Positions 8,389 to 18,015 of a stretch of DNA of 34,055 bases are shown one piece after another; position 1 is the first letter of the stretch, and each line of letters opens with the position of its first letter. Source of the stretch: Enterococcus diestrammenae (GTDB lineage: Bacteria; Bacillota; Bacilli; Lactobacillales; Enterococcaceae). The DNA is taken from assembly GCF_009933255.1 (NCBI RefSeq), contig NZ_MAEI01000031.1, forward strand, positions 1 through 34,055. Direction: 5' to 3'. The position numbers were made by a program, and so were the translations under genes. The notes under the pieces were generated by a model. That model worked only from the letters and a program-made list of their open reading frames with translations, did not search any database and was not told the DNA's origin.

Positions 8389-9411
8389 ATGTTAGAAAAC
8401 AAAACTTTATTAATCACTGGCGGTACAGGTTCATTTGGGAATGCAGTAATGGAGAAATTCCTAGATTCAGAGGTCAAAGAAATTCGGATTTTTTCTCGTG
8501 ATGAAAAAAAACAAGACGATATGCGTAAACATTACAACAATGATAAGTTGAAATTTTACATTGGAAATGTTCGGGATATTGACAGTGTAAGAAATGCTAT
8601 GCGGGGAGTAGATTACGTATTTCATGCGGCAGCATTGAAACAAGTACCTTCTTGTGAGTTCTTCCCAATTGAAGCTGTAAAAACAAATATTTTGGGAACT
8701 GAAAATGTCTTATCTGCTGCTGTTGAAGCAGGCGTAAAAAAAGTGATTTGCTTATCAACTGATAAAGCTGCTTATCCAATCAATGCAATGGGAATTTCAA
8801 AAGCAATGATGGAAAAAGTAATCGTTGCCAAAGCTCGTTCAGTTGAAGGAACAGGAACTACCATTTGCTGTACTCGTTACGGAAATGTTATGGCATCTCG
8901 TGGATCGGTTATTCCTTTGTTCATTGACCAAATTAAAGAAGGCAAACCTTTAACAGTTACTGACCCTGATATGACTCGTTTCTTAATGAACTTGAGTGAA
9001 GCAGTTGATTTAGTTGAATTTGCTTTTGAAAATGCTAATCCTGGGGATATCATGGTACAAAAATCACCAGCATCTACTATTCGTGATTTAGCACAAGCGG
9101 TCAAAGAATTATTTAATGCAGATAACGAAGTACGGATTATCGGAACTCGTCATGGAGAAAAACGTTTTGAAACATTGTTAACTCGTGAAGAATTCTTTGT
9201 AGCAGATGACATGGATGGGTTCTATCGAGTTCCTGTTGATAAACGTGACTTAAACTACGATAAATATTTTGTTGATGGTCAAGAAGCACTTTCACAAGAT
9301 GAAGAATATAACTCTGACAATACTTATCGTTTATCTGTAGACGAAATTAAAGAAAAATTATTAGAATTAGATTTAGTACAAGAAGAATTAAAGGCGTGGA
9401 ATAATCGATGA
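8389..9411 (+). CDS. capE: UDP-GlcNAc 4,6-dehydratase/5-epimerase, CapE/FnlA family
   Basis: The first enzyme of UDP-L-FucNAc synthesis: it converts UDP-GlcNAc to UDP-4-keto-6-deoxy-L-sugars. It has 340 aa, near the S. aureus CapE length. It shows TGGTGSFG (about 10-17), the FHAAALKQVPSCE stretch (about 82-94), LSTDKAAYPINAMGISK (about 123-139) with the Met and Lys of the family active site, and RYGNVMASRGSVIP (about 164-177). It is soluble, unlike the membrane CapD paralogue upstream. ATG 8389 follows ggaggaatag and overlaps nothing; capF begins inside its stop region. Confidence 0.93.
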   Translation: MLENKTLLITGGTGSFGNAVMEKFLDSEVKEIRIFSRDEKKQDDMRKHYNNDKLKFYIGNVRDIDSVRNAMRGVDYVFHAAALKQVPSCEFFPIEAVKTNILGTENVLSAAVEAGVKKVICLSTDKAAYPINAMGISKAMMEKVIVAKARSVEGTGTTICCTRYGNVMASRGSVIPLFIDQIKEGKPLTVTDPDMTRFLMNLSEAVDLVEFAFENANPGDIMVQKSPASTIRDLAQAVKELFNADNEVRIIGTRHGEKRFETLLTREEFFVADDMDGFYRVPVDKRDLNYDKYFVDGQEALSQDEEYNSDNTYRLSVDEIKEKLLELDLVQEELKAWNNR

Positions 9412-10517
9412 GAGTTTTAGTTACCGGATCAAAGGGATTTATGGGTAAAAACTTGATTACTGAATTGAAAAATCAAGGCGAACATGAAATTTATGAGTTT
9501 GATATCGATACTCCTAAAGATTTACTAGTAGACTACTGTCAAAAAGCAGACTTTGTTTTTCATCTAGCAGGGGTAAATCGCCCAAAGAATAATGAAGAAT
9601 TTATGACAGGAAACTTTGGCTTTACTTCTGAATTGTTGGACCTATTAAAAGAGGCCAACAATTCTTGCCCAGTTATGTTATCTTCTTCTATTCAAGCCGC
9701 CTTGGAAAATCCATATGGGGAAAGCAAACGTGCTGGTGAAGAGTTACTACAAGCATACGGACAAGAAACTGGGGCGCCAGTTTATGTATATCGATTTGCA
9801 AATTTATATGGTAAATGGTCTCGACCAAATTATAATACTGTAGTGGCAACTTTTTGCTATAAAATTGCAAGAGGAGAAGAAATTACTGTTAATGATCCAA
9901 CATCGATAATTGATTTATGTTATATCGATGATGTGGTTAATGAATTAATTAATTGTCTGCAAGGCAAACCAACGATTGAAAATGGTTATGGTATAGTTCC
10001 TGAGATTGATCCGCTTTCTGTGGGAGAATTAAGAGATTTGATTGTTTCCTTCAAAGAAAGTCGCCAATCCCTTTCTTTACCAAAATTAAATCGGCGAGTT
10101 GAAAAAAATCTTTATAGTACGTATCTAAGTTTCTTACCTGAAGATGATTTTAGTTACTCATTGAAGATGAACGTTGATCAACGAGGCTCCTTTACTGAGT
10201 TTCTACGGACTCCGGATCGCGGTCAAGTGTCAGTAAATATTTCTAAACCTGGAATCACAAAGGGCAATCATTGGCACCATACTAAAAATGAAAAGTTTTT
10301 GGTGGTAAGTGGGAATGGTGTGATCCGTTTTAGGAAAATAGGCAGTGATGAAGTTTTGGAATATTTTGTTTCTGGTGAAAAATTAGAAGTTGTTGATATT
10401 CCAGTAGGATATACTCATAACATTGAAAACTTAGGGAATTCTGATATGGTTACATTCATGTGGGTGAATGAACCGTTTGACCCAGAAAATCCTGATACTT
10501 ATTACGTGGAGGTTTAA
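9408..10517 (+). CDS. capF: Bifunctional UDP-sugar 3-epimerase/4-reductase, CapF/FnlB family
   Basis: The second enzyme of the UDP-L-FucNAc pathway. It has 369 aa, the length I recall for CapF. An N-terminal SDR domain (VTGSKGFMG, residues 5-13) carries the 4-reductase activity. A C-terminal cupin domain (about 250-369) carries metal-binding and epimerase residues in GNHWHHTKNEKF (about 286-297) and IPVGYTHNIENLG. The ending FDPENPDTYYVEV is highly characteristic of CapF. The start codon overlaps the capE stop (ATGA), indicating translational coupling. Confidence 0.94.
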   Translation: MRVLVTGSKGFMGKNLITELKNQGEHEIYEFDIDTPKDLLVDYCQKADFVFHLAGVNRPKNNEEFMTGNFGFTSELLDLLKEANNSCPVMLSSSIQAALENPYGESKRAGEELLQAYGQETGAPVYVYRFANLYGKWSRPNYNTVVATFCYKIARGEEITVNDPTSIIDLCYIDDVVNELINCLQGKPTIENGYGIVPEIDPLSVGELRDLIVSFKESRQSLSLPKLNRRVEKNLYSTYLSFLPEDDFSYSLKMNVDQRGSFTEFLRTPDRGQVSVNISKPGITKGNHWHHTKNEKFLVVSGNGVIRFRKIGSDEVLEYFVSGEKLEVVDIPVGYTHNIENLGNSDMVTFMWVNEPFDPENPDTYYVEV

Positions 10518-10519
10518 TT

Positions 10520-11644
10520 GTGAAAAAATTGAAAGTGATGACGGTTGTCGGTACAAGACCTGAAATTATCCGACTCTCAGCAGTAATTAATAAATTAGAT
10601 GAATCTGATGCAATCGAACATATTTTAGTGCATACAGGACAAAACTATGATTATGAGTTAAATGAAGTATTTTTTGAAGATTTCAAACTAAAAAAACCAG
10701 ATTACTTCTTGAATGCTGCGGTGGGTACTGCTATTGAAACAGTAGGGAATATTTTAATTAAAATTGATCCTATTTTAGAAGAAGTAAAACCGGATGCTTT
10801 TCTCGTCTTAGGGGATACAAATAGCTGCTTGTGTGCTATTGCCGCCAAACGCCGTCACATTCCAATTTTTCATATGGAAGCTGGAAATCGTTGCTTTGAT
10901 CAACGAGTGCCAGAAGAAACCAATCGGAAAATTGTCGATCATACCGCTGATATCAATCTAACATATAGTGATATTGCGCGAGAATACTTACTTAGAGAAG
11001 GCTTACCAGCAGATCGCATCATCAAAACTGGGAGTCCGATGTTTGAAGTTTTAAATTCAAGAAAGTCTGATATTGAAAAATCTGATATTCTAACTCGTCT
11101 TGATTTAGAAAAAAATCAATACTTTGTAGTTTCTGCCCATCGCGAGGAAAATATTAGTTCAGAAGAAAACTTCTTGAACTTAGTAGATAGCTTGAACGCA
11201 GTTGCTGAAATGTACCAACTGCCTATCATTATTAGTACCCATCCACGTACGATGAAGATGATTGAAGCTAAAGGTGTAAAATTCCATCAATTAGTTAAAA
11301 CTATGAAACCAATGGGCTTTAATGACTACAATAAACTTCAAATTAATGCAAAAGCAGTTTTAAGCGATAGTGGTACTATCAGTGAGGAATCATCAATTCT
11401 ACAATTTAGAGCATTAAATATTCGCCAAGCTCATGAACGTCCAGAAGCAATGGAAGAAGCTAGCGTCATGATGGTAGGTTTAGAAAAAGAACGCATCTTA
11501 CAAGGTTTAGCAACTTTAGAAACCCAAGAAAAAGAAACCTTAAGACATGTAGCAGACTATTCTATGCCTAATGTTTCTGAAAAGGTGTTACGGATTATTT
11601 TGAGTTATACAGATTATGTGAATAGAGTGGTGTGGAGTAAGTGA
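10520..11644 (+). CDS. capG: UDP-GlcNAc 2-epimerase homologue, CapG/FnlC family
   Basis: The last enzyme of UDP-L-FucNAc synthesis, inverting C2 of the L-talo intermediate. It has 374 aa and a WecB-like GT-B fold. It shows VVGTRPEIIRLSAV (about 9-22), HTGQNYDYE (about 38-46), HMEAGNRCFDQRVPEETNRK (about 120-139), SAHREEN (about 204-210) and SDSGTISEES (about 281-290). By itself the family could be a ManNAc-forming epimerase, but linkage to capE and capF makes FnlC activity much more likely. The start used, GTG 10520, follows tggaggttta. Confidence 0.92.
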   Translation: MKKLKVMTVVGTRPEIIRLSAVINKLDESDAIEHILVHTGQNYDYELNEVFFEDFKLKKPDYFLNAAVGTAIETVGNILIKIDPILEEVKPDAFLVLGDTNSCLCAIAAKRRHIPIFHMEAGNRCFDQRVPEETNRKIVDHTADINLTYSDIAREYLLREGLPADRIIKTGSPMFEVLNSRKSDIEKSDILTRLDLEKNQYFVVSAHREENISSEENFLNLVDSLNAVAEMYQLPIIISTHPRTMKMIEAKGVKFHQLVKTMKPMGFNDYNKLQINAKAVLSDSGTISEESSILQFRALNIRQAHERPEAMEEASVMMVGLEKERILQGLATLETQEKETLRHVADYSMPNVSEKVLRIILSYTDYVNRVVWSK

Positions 11645-12816
11645 GGGTACTAATAGTTAATTCAGTATGTGGAATTGGTAGTACAGGAAGAATATGTACT
11701 GATTTGTATGATGAGCTTGTCTCTGATGGACATGAATGCTGTATAGCTTACGGGCGAGGAACAGCCCCAAATCAATATAACACATATAAAATTGGTAATA
11801 AAGTTGATAATTATTGGCATGTATTAGAGACAAGGTTATTTGATAATCATGGGTTTGCTTCGCGAAGAGCAACTAAAAAATTTGTTGATTTTATTGATGC
11901 TTATTCACCAGATATAATTCATTTGCACAATTTACATGGGTATTATCTTAATGTTAAATATCTTTTTTCATATTTGAATAAAAAAGACATTAAAATATTT
12001 TGGACATTCCATGATTGTTGGAATTTTTCACCACATAGTGCATATATTGATCGGGTAGCTAATAATGAATTACCAACAAGAAATACTTATTCTTCAGAAC
12101 GATTAGAATATCCTAAATCTTTATTTATATCAAGAAGTAGACACAATTATAATAAGAAGAAAAAAATTTTTACTGTGAATAACAATCTAAACATTATTAC
12201 ACCATCAAAATGGCTTGAAGGTCTAGTTAAGTCTTCATTCTTTTCAAACAATGAAATTATAACCATTAATAACGGCATTGACTTAAATGCTTTTTATAGA
12301 GATGATACAACTTATTTGAAACGATTGTTAGAACTTGAAGATAAGAAAATTTTGTTAGGGGTAGCGAATATATGGGAGCCTAGAAAAGGATTAAATACAT
12401 TTAATAATATTGCTCAAGGTATTTCAGATGAGTTTCAAGTTATCCTAGTTGGGAAAATACCAGCAGGTGTAAAAATACATTCTAAAATTATTGTTTTAGA
12501 TCAAGTAAATAGTACTGAAGAGCTCAGAAAAATATACTCTAGTGCATATATTTTTATTAATCCGACATCTGTAGATAATTATCCGACTACAAATTTAGAA
12601 GCAAGTGCATGTGGGGTACCTATAATTACTTCTAGTGTTGGAGGCACTCCAGAGACAATCCAAAAAGGGAGAGGAATAATCTTTCAAAATTTTGATGATT
12701 TATTAAACAAAATAAGTTTTCTTGGATGGTTTAATGAAAACATTGAATTTGATAGTAAAAAAATTGATAAAGAAGTGAGCTTTAAGAAATATCTTGAAGT
12801 TTTTGAGAGGAGATAG
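11641..12816 (+). CDS. Glycosyltransferase family 4
   Basis: A 391-aa GT-B transferase starting at GTG 11641, overlapping the capG stop by 4 bp. The N-terminal fold is MRVLIVNSVCGIGSTGR, DIIHLHNLHGYYLN lies near 91-104, and FWTFHDCWNFSPH near 120-132. The C-terminal sugar-nucleotide site is NPTSVDNYPTTNLEASACGVP (first part about 308-320), with the E-x7-E arrangement around NLEASACG. HDCWN-type GT4 enzymes of this kind act in O-antigen and capsule synthesis. It would add the third or fourth sugar; donor and linkage cannot be read. From here on the DNA is strongly AT-rich, unlike the flanking chromosome. Confidence 0.87.
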   Translation: MRVLIVNSVCGIGSTGRICTDLYDELVSDGHECCIAYGRGTAPNQYNTYKIGNKVDNYWHVLETRLFDNHGFASRRATKKFVDFIDAYSPDIIHLHNLHGYYLNVKYLFSYLNKKDIKIFWTFHDCWNFSPHSAYIDRVANNELPTRNTYSSERLEYPKSLFISRSRHNYNKKKKIFTVNNNLNIITPSKWLEGLVKSSFFSNNEIITINNGIDLNAFYRDDTTYLKRLLELEDKKILLGVANIWEPRKGLNTFNNIAQGISDEFQVILVGKIPAGVKIHSKIIVLDQVNSTEELRKIYSSAYIFINPTSVDNYPTTNLEASACGVPIITSSVGGTPETIQKGRGIIFQNFDDLLNKISFLGWFNENIEFDSKKIDKEVSFKKYLEVFERR

Positions 12817-12818
12817 TA

Positions 12819-14219
12819 ATGGGGAAAAAAGTTTCTAAATCTTCAATTACAATAATATTACTATTATTGATTGTCCAAATAATAACCTTGCTTTTTTTTA
12901 ATCAAGTGACAGTTTCTAATGTGTCAAATTATCTCTTTTTACAATTACTATTTTTTATTAGTATTTTATTATTTTCAATAATAATTATTATAAATGATAT
13001 AGACATGTTTTCTTCAATTATCTTAGTTACAATATTAAATTTTCTAATATTTTACATTACACCATTGGTAGATATAATAACTAATAACTATCTTTTTTTT
13101 GGTATTGATATTCGTGAAGGAACTAAGAAAGCGACTTTGCTATTTTTTGGAGGATATATTATTTATTTGTTATTCTTCCATTTTTTTTCTAAAAAAATTA
13201 GAACAATGCAATATCCAGCATTCTCCCTAATTTTAAATAAAGGGAGTAAAAAGATAGTGATCTTTAATTTTTTTATGTGGATAATTTCTTTTTCTGTGAG
13301 TTTATATAATTTGTTAAGTAGTTCAAAGATAAATGAAAGCCTTGGCATTGTTGTGGTTGAAAATTCGCAAACGGCGGCAAATGGCATCTTTTCCATGTTA
13401 GGTTATGGTCTAGTAGTTCCTTGGATGTATATGATGGTATTGTCTAAAAGTAAAGGTTTAAAGATAGTAGTAACAAGTTGTACATTTTTGCTCTACTTTT
13501 TAAATGCGTATAGATTCATTATTGTCATAATGATTATTGCATACGCCTCATTTTCTTTTATAAAGAAGGGAAAACGTCCAACGTTAATTCAAATCTTAGG
13601 CATCTTAATTTCGACTGCAATCCTAATGTCAGTTATTGGGTATGTTCGAAGTTTTCTTAGAAGTGGAAATACGATAGATATGAGTTTATTCTCATTTGGT
13701 GAAATAATATATACTTTGCAAGGAAATTTCGGTATATATAAATCTTTTTATGTAATGGTGACTAAAATGCCTGAGGCTGTTAACTTTACTCATGGTCTTC
13801 AGACGCTATATACGTTTATTTTATTTATCCCTAGATTTATATGGCCGAGTAAACCAGATACGCCTTTAAGAACCTTAATTTATCCGTTACTTGGTGATTA
13901 TGCCTTACAAGCAGGAACAGCCTGGCCGAATATTGGGGAATATTATTCGGAATTGGGATTATATGGAGTTATTATTGGCTATATATTCTTCTCTTTTCTT
14001 AGTTTTTCTATTGATAAAATTTTAATTAGAAAAAAAACGCTTAATAGTAAAATTTTGGGTGTAATTCTATATGGAACAATATTTCAATTAACTATACGAG
14101 GATATACTCCAAGTAATTTTTGGTTAGTAGCAGTTTTTCTCTTTTTTATTTTTATTAATTATTTATATCAACAAAAATTTATAAGGAAAGAGGATTTGCC
14201 GTGCGTAATTTCGGTTTAG
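12819..14219 (+). CDS. wzy: Repeat-unit polymerase, Wzy-like
   Basis: A 466-aa, very hydrophobic protein with about 11-12 membrane helices, probably in the cytoplasmic membrane with the polymerising loop outside. A large loop near 290-385 contains RFIWPSKPDTPLR and GTAWPNIGEYYSELGLYG. This P-N-x-G-E-x-Y-x-x-x-G-x-x-G pattern is typical of Wzy and oligosaccharide repeat-unit polymerases. It is the only candidate polymerase in the locus, and a separate Wzx is present, so a Wzx/Wzy-dependent mechanism is well supported. As usual for Wzy, the sequence itself is divergent and very AT-rich. Confidence 0.85.
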   Translation: MGKKVSKSSITIILLLLIVQIITLLFFNQVTVSNVSNYLFLQLLFFISILLFSIIIIINDIDMFSSIILVTILNFLIFYITPLVDIITNNYLFFGIDIREGTKKATLLFFGGYIIYLLFFHFFSKKIRTMQYPAFSLILNKGSKKIVIFNFFMWIISFSVSLYNLLSSSKINESLGIVVVENSQTAANGIFSMLGYGLVVPWMYMMVLSKSKGLKIVVTSCTFLLYFLNAYRFIIVIMIIAYASFSFIKKGKRPTLIQILGILISTAILMSVIGYVRSFLRSGNTIDMSLFSFGEIIYTLQGNFGIYKSFYVMVTKMPEAVNFTHGLQTLYTFILFIPRFIWPSKPDTPLRTLIYPLLGDYALQAGTAWPNIGEYYSELGLYGVIIGYIFFSFLSFSIDKILIRKKTLNSKILGVILYGTIFQLTIRGYTPSNFWLVAVFLFFIFINYLYQQKFIRKEDLPCVISV

Positions 14220-15256
14220 ATGTATTGAAGGTAATTTCTATGGTATCGGTAGTTATTTTGCATATTTTAGGTATAGGTGGAATACTTTCTGCTACATCTT
14301 TTTTTAGTGTGGATTACTTCGGAGTTTGGATCCTTAATATTTTTGCATACAGTTTAGTAAATTGTTTTGGACTTATTACTGGATATCTTTTTATAAATAG
14401 AGTAGCAAAAAAAATAAATCTTTTAAATCTTTGGATAAAAGTACTAGTTTATTCAGTAGGAATAACATTTCTTATTTCATTTGGTATCAAAGAGAAACAT
14501 ACGATTGATATTATTAAGGCTTTCTTTCCTATTTTGGCTAACCGCTATTGGTACTTTACATCTTACTTTGTAGTCTTCTTGTTAATTCCTTCTGTTAACC
14601 AATTTATATTGAACATGAGTTCTAAATCAAGGAAATCATTTGCTCTCCTTCTAATATTATTATTTTCTGTTTTAGGTTCAGTTGTTCTTAATGATGGATT
14701 CGGATTGGAAAATGGTTATTCACCAATTTGGTTAATTGTATTATATTGCTTAGGAGCGATAATTAAAGTAAATAGTGTTGAAAAATATTTTTCTAAATTT
14801 AAACTTTTATTATTTGTATTCTTGTTAATGTTATTAAATGTTTTTATTAAATTCAGTATTGATTTTTCTACTCTTCAAATCTTCAAGGATCCTTTTGGTG
14901 GTAGCTTTTTTGTGAAATATAATTCCCCTACTATTCTTATGATGTCGCTTTTCTTATTTCTGCTATCTTTGAAATCAGAGACAACCGAATTTTTACGATT
15001 AAATAAACTAGTTTCTATCTTTTCGAAGCATTCATTTAGTGTTTATTTAATACATGCCAATCTTCTAGTATTAGATCACTTTTTCTTAAATCAATTTAAG
15101 TTTTTAACGCATAGAAGTGTTGTAATCGAAATAATCAGTATAATAAGTATATCGGGGGCTATATTCCTATCATGCATATTAATTGATTATCTATGTGATA
15201 AAACTATTTTTTCACGATTGACAAACCTCATAAATAGGAGATATAAAAATGAGTAG
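14201..15256 (+). CDS. Membrane acyltransferase, family 3 (probable sugar O-acetylase)
   Basis: A 351-aa polytopic protein of the acyltransferase-3 type, with about 10 membrane helices. The N-terminal LDVLKVISMVSVVILHI (about 6-22) carries the conserved His21, and NRYWYFTSYFVVFLLIP (about 109-125) is the second family signature. Members O-acetylate, less often O-succinylate, surface polysaccharides at the membrane, so O-acetylation of a repeat-unit sugar is the likely role. The start is GTG 14201 after aaggaaagagg, overlapping wzy by 19 bp. Confidence 0.87.
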   Translation: MRNFGLDVLKVISMVSVVILHILGIGGILSATSFFSVDYFGVWILNIFAYSLVNCFGLITGYLFINRVAKKINLLNLWIKVLVYSVGITFLISFGIKEKHTIDIIKAFFPILANRYWYFTSYFVVFLLIPSVNQFILNMSSKSRKSFALLLILLFSVLGSVVLNDGFGLENGYSPIWLIVLYCLGAIIKVNSVEKYFSKFKLLLFVFLLMLLNVFIKFSIDFSTLQIFKDPFGGSFFVKYNSPTILMMSLFLFLLSLKSETTEFLRLNKLVSIFSKHSFSVYLIHANLLVLDHFFLNQFKFLTHRSVVIEIISIISISGAIFLSCILIDYLCDKTIFSRLTNLINRRYKNE

Positions 15257-16520
15257 AATTGTAGTAGCACATGCAGGAAAACAACACTCTTTTAAAACAG
15301 CTGAGTATCTGATTAGGGGAGGCCATAGTGTAACGTATATAACTACTGTATATGATAAAAAAGGGAGTGTTACTGATTTCATAAAGAGATTTTTAGGATC
15401 CAAAAATTTGAATCGAGCAAATGGCAGAAAGTCAAAAGTTATAACTGATGAACAGGTTCTTCAATTTTTTGAGATTTTTGGCCTAATATCACTTTTATTG
15501 ATGAGGATAGATAAAACACGTTTTTTTTATACAAGGTGGAATAAATTATTATTTTATTTATTTTCAAGAAAAGTTGCTATGTACTGTAAAAAGAATAATG
15601 TGGACATACTAATAATGTATGACGGTCAAGCAGCAGAGACCTTCAAGCGACTTCAAGAAACAAACGTAAAAGTAATATTAGATATGTCAGCTGCTAGTCT
15701 GCCTTATATGAAAAAAATTTATGAAAAAGATATAATTATTAATCCCAAATTTTCTGATAATCTAAAAAAATATACTGATTTTATTTTTGATGAATCCAAC
15801 CAGAAAAAAGCGAGACAAGAAATAGAGTTATCTACTTCAATCTTAGTGCCTTCGAAGTTCTCTTTAAAAAGTTTGACTGAATTTATTACAGATCCAACCA
15901 AAATTAAAATTTGTCCATATGGATTCGAAAAAGTGGATAGTACTATTTTAAATAGAAATGAATCAGGAAGAAAAGATTGTTTGAATATTGTTTTCACAGG
16001 AACAGTAAATCAAAGAAAAGGTATCTCTTATTTGTTAGAAGCAGTTGATGAACTTAGAGAAAAATACCCTGAAAAGACTATTCGCCTTACTCTTATAGGA
16101 AAATACGATGAACACGATCCCATTCTGATACCTTATACAAAAACAAATAATTTTGTTGGAATGATCTCACATGATTCTCTCCTTACAGAACTAGTAAAAA
16201 ATGATTTATTTGTATTTCCTTCTCTAAGTGACAGTTTTGCTTTTTCTGTTATTGAAGCACTTTCGGTTGGACTACCCGTTATTTGTTCAAACAATACCGG
16301 TGCTTCCGATTTCATTTCTAATGGAGAAAATGGTCATATTTTTGAAACTCAGAATAAAAATCATTTAATGGAAATATTAGAACTGTATCTGATTAATAAT
16401 GAAAAGTTGGAAGAATTAAAGGTAAAAACCAAAATGAGTATAGAGAGTTTGAGTAATACATGGGATGCATATGGAGCGAATTTATTAGAAATTGTAAATG
16501 AGGTTGAACAATTAAAATGA
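15249..16520 (+). CDS. Glycosyltransferase family 4
   Basis: A 423-aa GT-B transferase. The start MSRIVVAHAGKQHSFK is followed by the linker LVPSKFSLKSLTEF (about 196-209). The C-terminal domain has FTGTVNQRKGISYLLEA (about 248-264) and the donor-site region SDSFAFSVIEALSVGLPV (about 325-342) with E-x7-E geometry. The HAGKQHSFKTAEYLIRGGH start resembles other capsule GT4 proteins rather than a housekeeping enzyme. Donor and acceptor cannot be deduced. It overlaps the acyltransferase gene by 8 bp and wzx by 4 bp. Confidence 0.85.
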   Translation: MSRIVVAHAGKQHSFKTAEYLIRGGHSVTYITTVYDKKGSVTDFIKRFLGSKNLNRANGRKSKVITDEQVLQFFEIFGLISLLLMRIDKTRFFYTRWNKLLFYLFSRKVAMYCKKNNVDILIMYDGQAAETFKRLQETNVKVILDMSAASLPYMKKIYEKDIIINPKFSDNLKKYTDFIFDESNQKKARQEIELSTSILVPSKFSLKSLTEFITDPTKIKICPYGFEKVDSTILNRNESGRKDCLNIVFTGTVNQRKGISYLLEAVDELREKYPEKTIRLTLIGKYDEHDPILIPYTKTNNFVGMISHDSLLTELVKNDLFVFPSLSDSFAFSVIEALSVGLPVICSNNTGASDFISNGENGHIFETQNKNHLMEILELYLINNEKLEELKVKTKMSIESLSNTWDAYGANLLEIVNEVEQLK

Positions 16521-18013
16521 ATAAAAATATAGTTAAAATTGTATCTTCTAGTTTAATTCTTCAAATAGCGATAGCAATATCCGGTTTTATTTTACCCAAA
16601 TTTTTTATAGAAACATATGGTTCTGAAGTGAATGGCTTAATAAATTCGATTAAACAATTTTTAACATATTTTAGTACAGTTACCCTAGGACTTGCTTCGG
16701 CATCATCTGTTGCGTTATATAAGCCACTTTATAAGAAAAACGAAAGAAAAATAAATGGAATATTAGCTGCAACAAGAATCTTTTTTAATAAGACAGGGTT
16801 TCTATTTCTGATTTTTGTTCTGGTTTTAGCGATAACATATCCTTTCATAATAAGTAGCTCTTTAAAATCAATTAATATTTTTTTAATCATATTGATACTT
16901 GGAATCGGCTCTTTTTGTGAATATATTTTAGTTACAAAGTATAGAGTACTGTTAATTAGTGATCAAAAAAATTATGTGGTTTCAAGAATAACAACTGAGG
17001 GAGTGTTAATAAATTTAGCAGTTTCTCTAATATTAATTATAAATAATGTGAACTATATTTTAGTACAAATTGTAGCTACTTTTATTTATGTATTTAGATT
17101 ATTATCTACAAAAAAATATGTACATAATAATTATTCGTATGTTGATTATTACGTAGAACCAGATTTTGAAGCAATTGAAGGTAGATGGGATGCATTTTTT
17201 TATGAAATTCCTAGACTTATAATTAATTACTCACCTATTATATTTATATCGGTTTTTATTAACTTGACTTGGGTCAGTATATATTCCGTTTATAATATGG
17301 TATTCAGTTCACTTTTCATGATTGTTAGTGTTTTTACTACTGGAATTAACGCTGTTTTTGGAAATTTACTAGCTAAAGATAGTGAATCGATTTCTGAAAA
17401 ATTTGACTCGTTTGTATTTATTTTTAACGTAATTAATTTGGTTCTGTATTCAAGTAGTATCGTATTAATAATTCCTTTTATTAATATATATATCAATAGT
17501 AACGTTAACTATGTTTACCCTTTAGTAGCAATTGGTTTTACTCTTTCTGGATTTTTAAGAAGTTCAAGGCTACCATATAATGTAATAATAGAAGCTAGTG
17601 GGAAATTTAAAGAGAATAAAGTCCCTAATATTATTGAAGCTGTGGTCTTTTTAGTTCTCTCGGTTATATCAATTCATGTATATGGAGTTGTAGGAATATT
17701 ATTCTCATCGGCAATTACTGGATTTATTAGAAATATTTTTTATATCATTTTTGTATCAAAGAATATTATTCACAGATTACCTACTAAAAGTATGCTTATG
17801 TATTTGTATAATTGTTTGCAATTAGTTGGTATTCCTTTTATTATTACAAGATTCGTTAAATTTCAAAGTGTTTCTGTTATCTCATGGATTTATAAAGCGG
17901 TAATTGTAGTTTGTTTATCTTTAGCTTTTATTTTGCTACTGCAAGCCCCATTTAATAGCAGGCACTATAAACAATTAACAAAGCGTATTGTAAATCGATT
18001 TGGAAGGAAGTAA
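16517..18013 (+). CDS. wzx: Repeat-unit flippase, Wzx-like (MOP superfamily)
   Basis: A 498-aa protein with about 12-14 membrane helices along its full length. The N-terminus ISGFILPKFFIETYGSEVNG is typical of Wzx proteins of the multidrug/oligosaccharidyl-lipid/polysaccharide superfamily, and the helix spacing fits. It would flip the undecaprenyl-PP-linked repeat unit to the outer face for Wzy. Strong AT bias matches the neighbours. The start overlaps the preceding stop (ATGA). Confidence 0.9.
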   Translation: MNKNIVKIVSSSLILQIAIAISGFILPKFFIETYGSEVNGLINSIKQFLTYFSTVTLGLASASSVALYKPLYKKNERKINGILAATRIFFNKTGFLFLIFVLVLAITYPFIISSSLKSINIFLIILILGIGSFCEYILVTKYRVLLISDQKNYVVSRITTEGVLINLAVSLILIINNVNYILVQIVATFIYVFRLLSTKKYVHNNYSYVDYYVEPDFEAIEGRWDAFFYEIPRLIINYSPIIFISVFINLTWVSIYSVYNMVFSSLFMIVSVFTTGINAVFGNLLAKDSESISEKFDSFVFIFNVINLVLYSSSIVLIIPFINIYINSNVNYVYPLVAIGFTLSGFLRSSRLPYNVIIEASGKFKENKVPNIIEAVVFLVLSVISIHVYGVVGILFSSAITGFIRNIFYIIFVSKNIIHRLPTKSMLMYLYNCLQLVGIPFIITRFVKFQSVSVISWIYKAVIVVCLSLAFILLLQAPFNSRHYKQLTKRIVNRFGRK

Positions 18014-18015
18014 TA

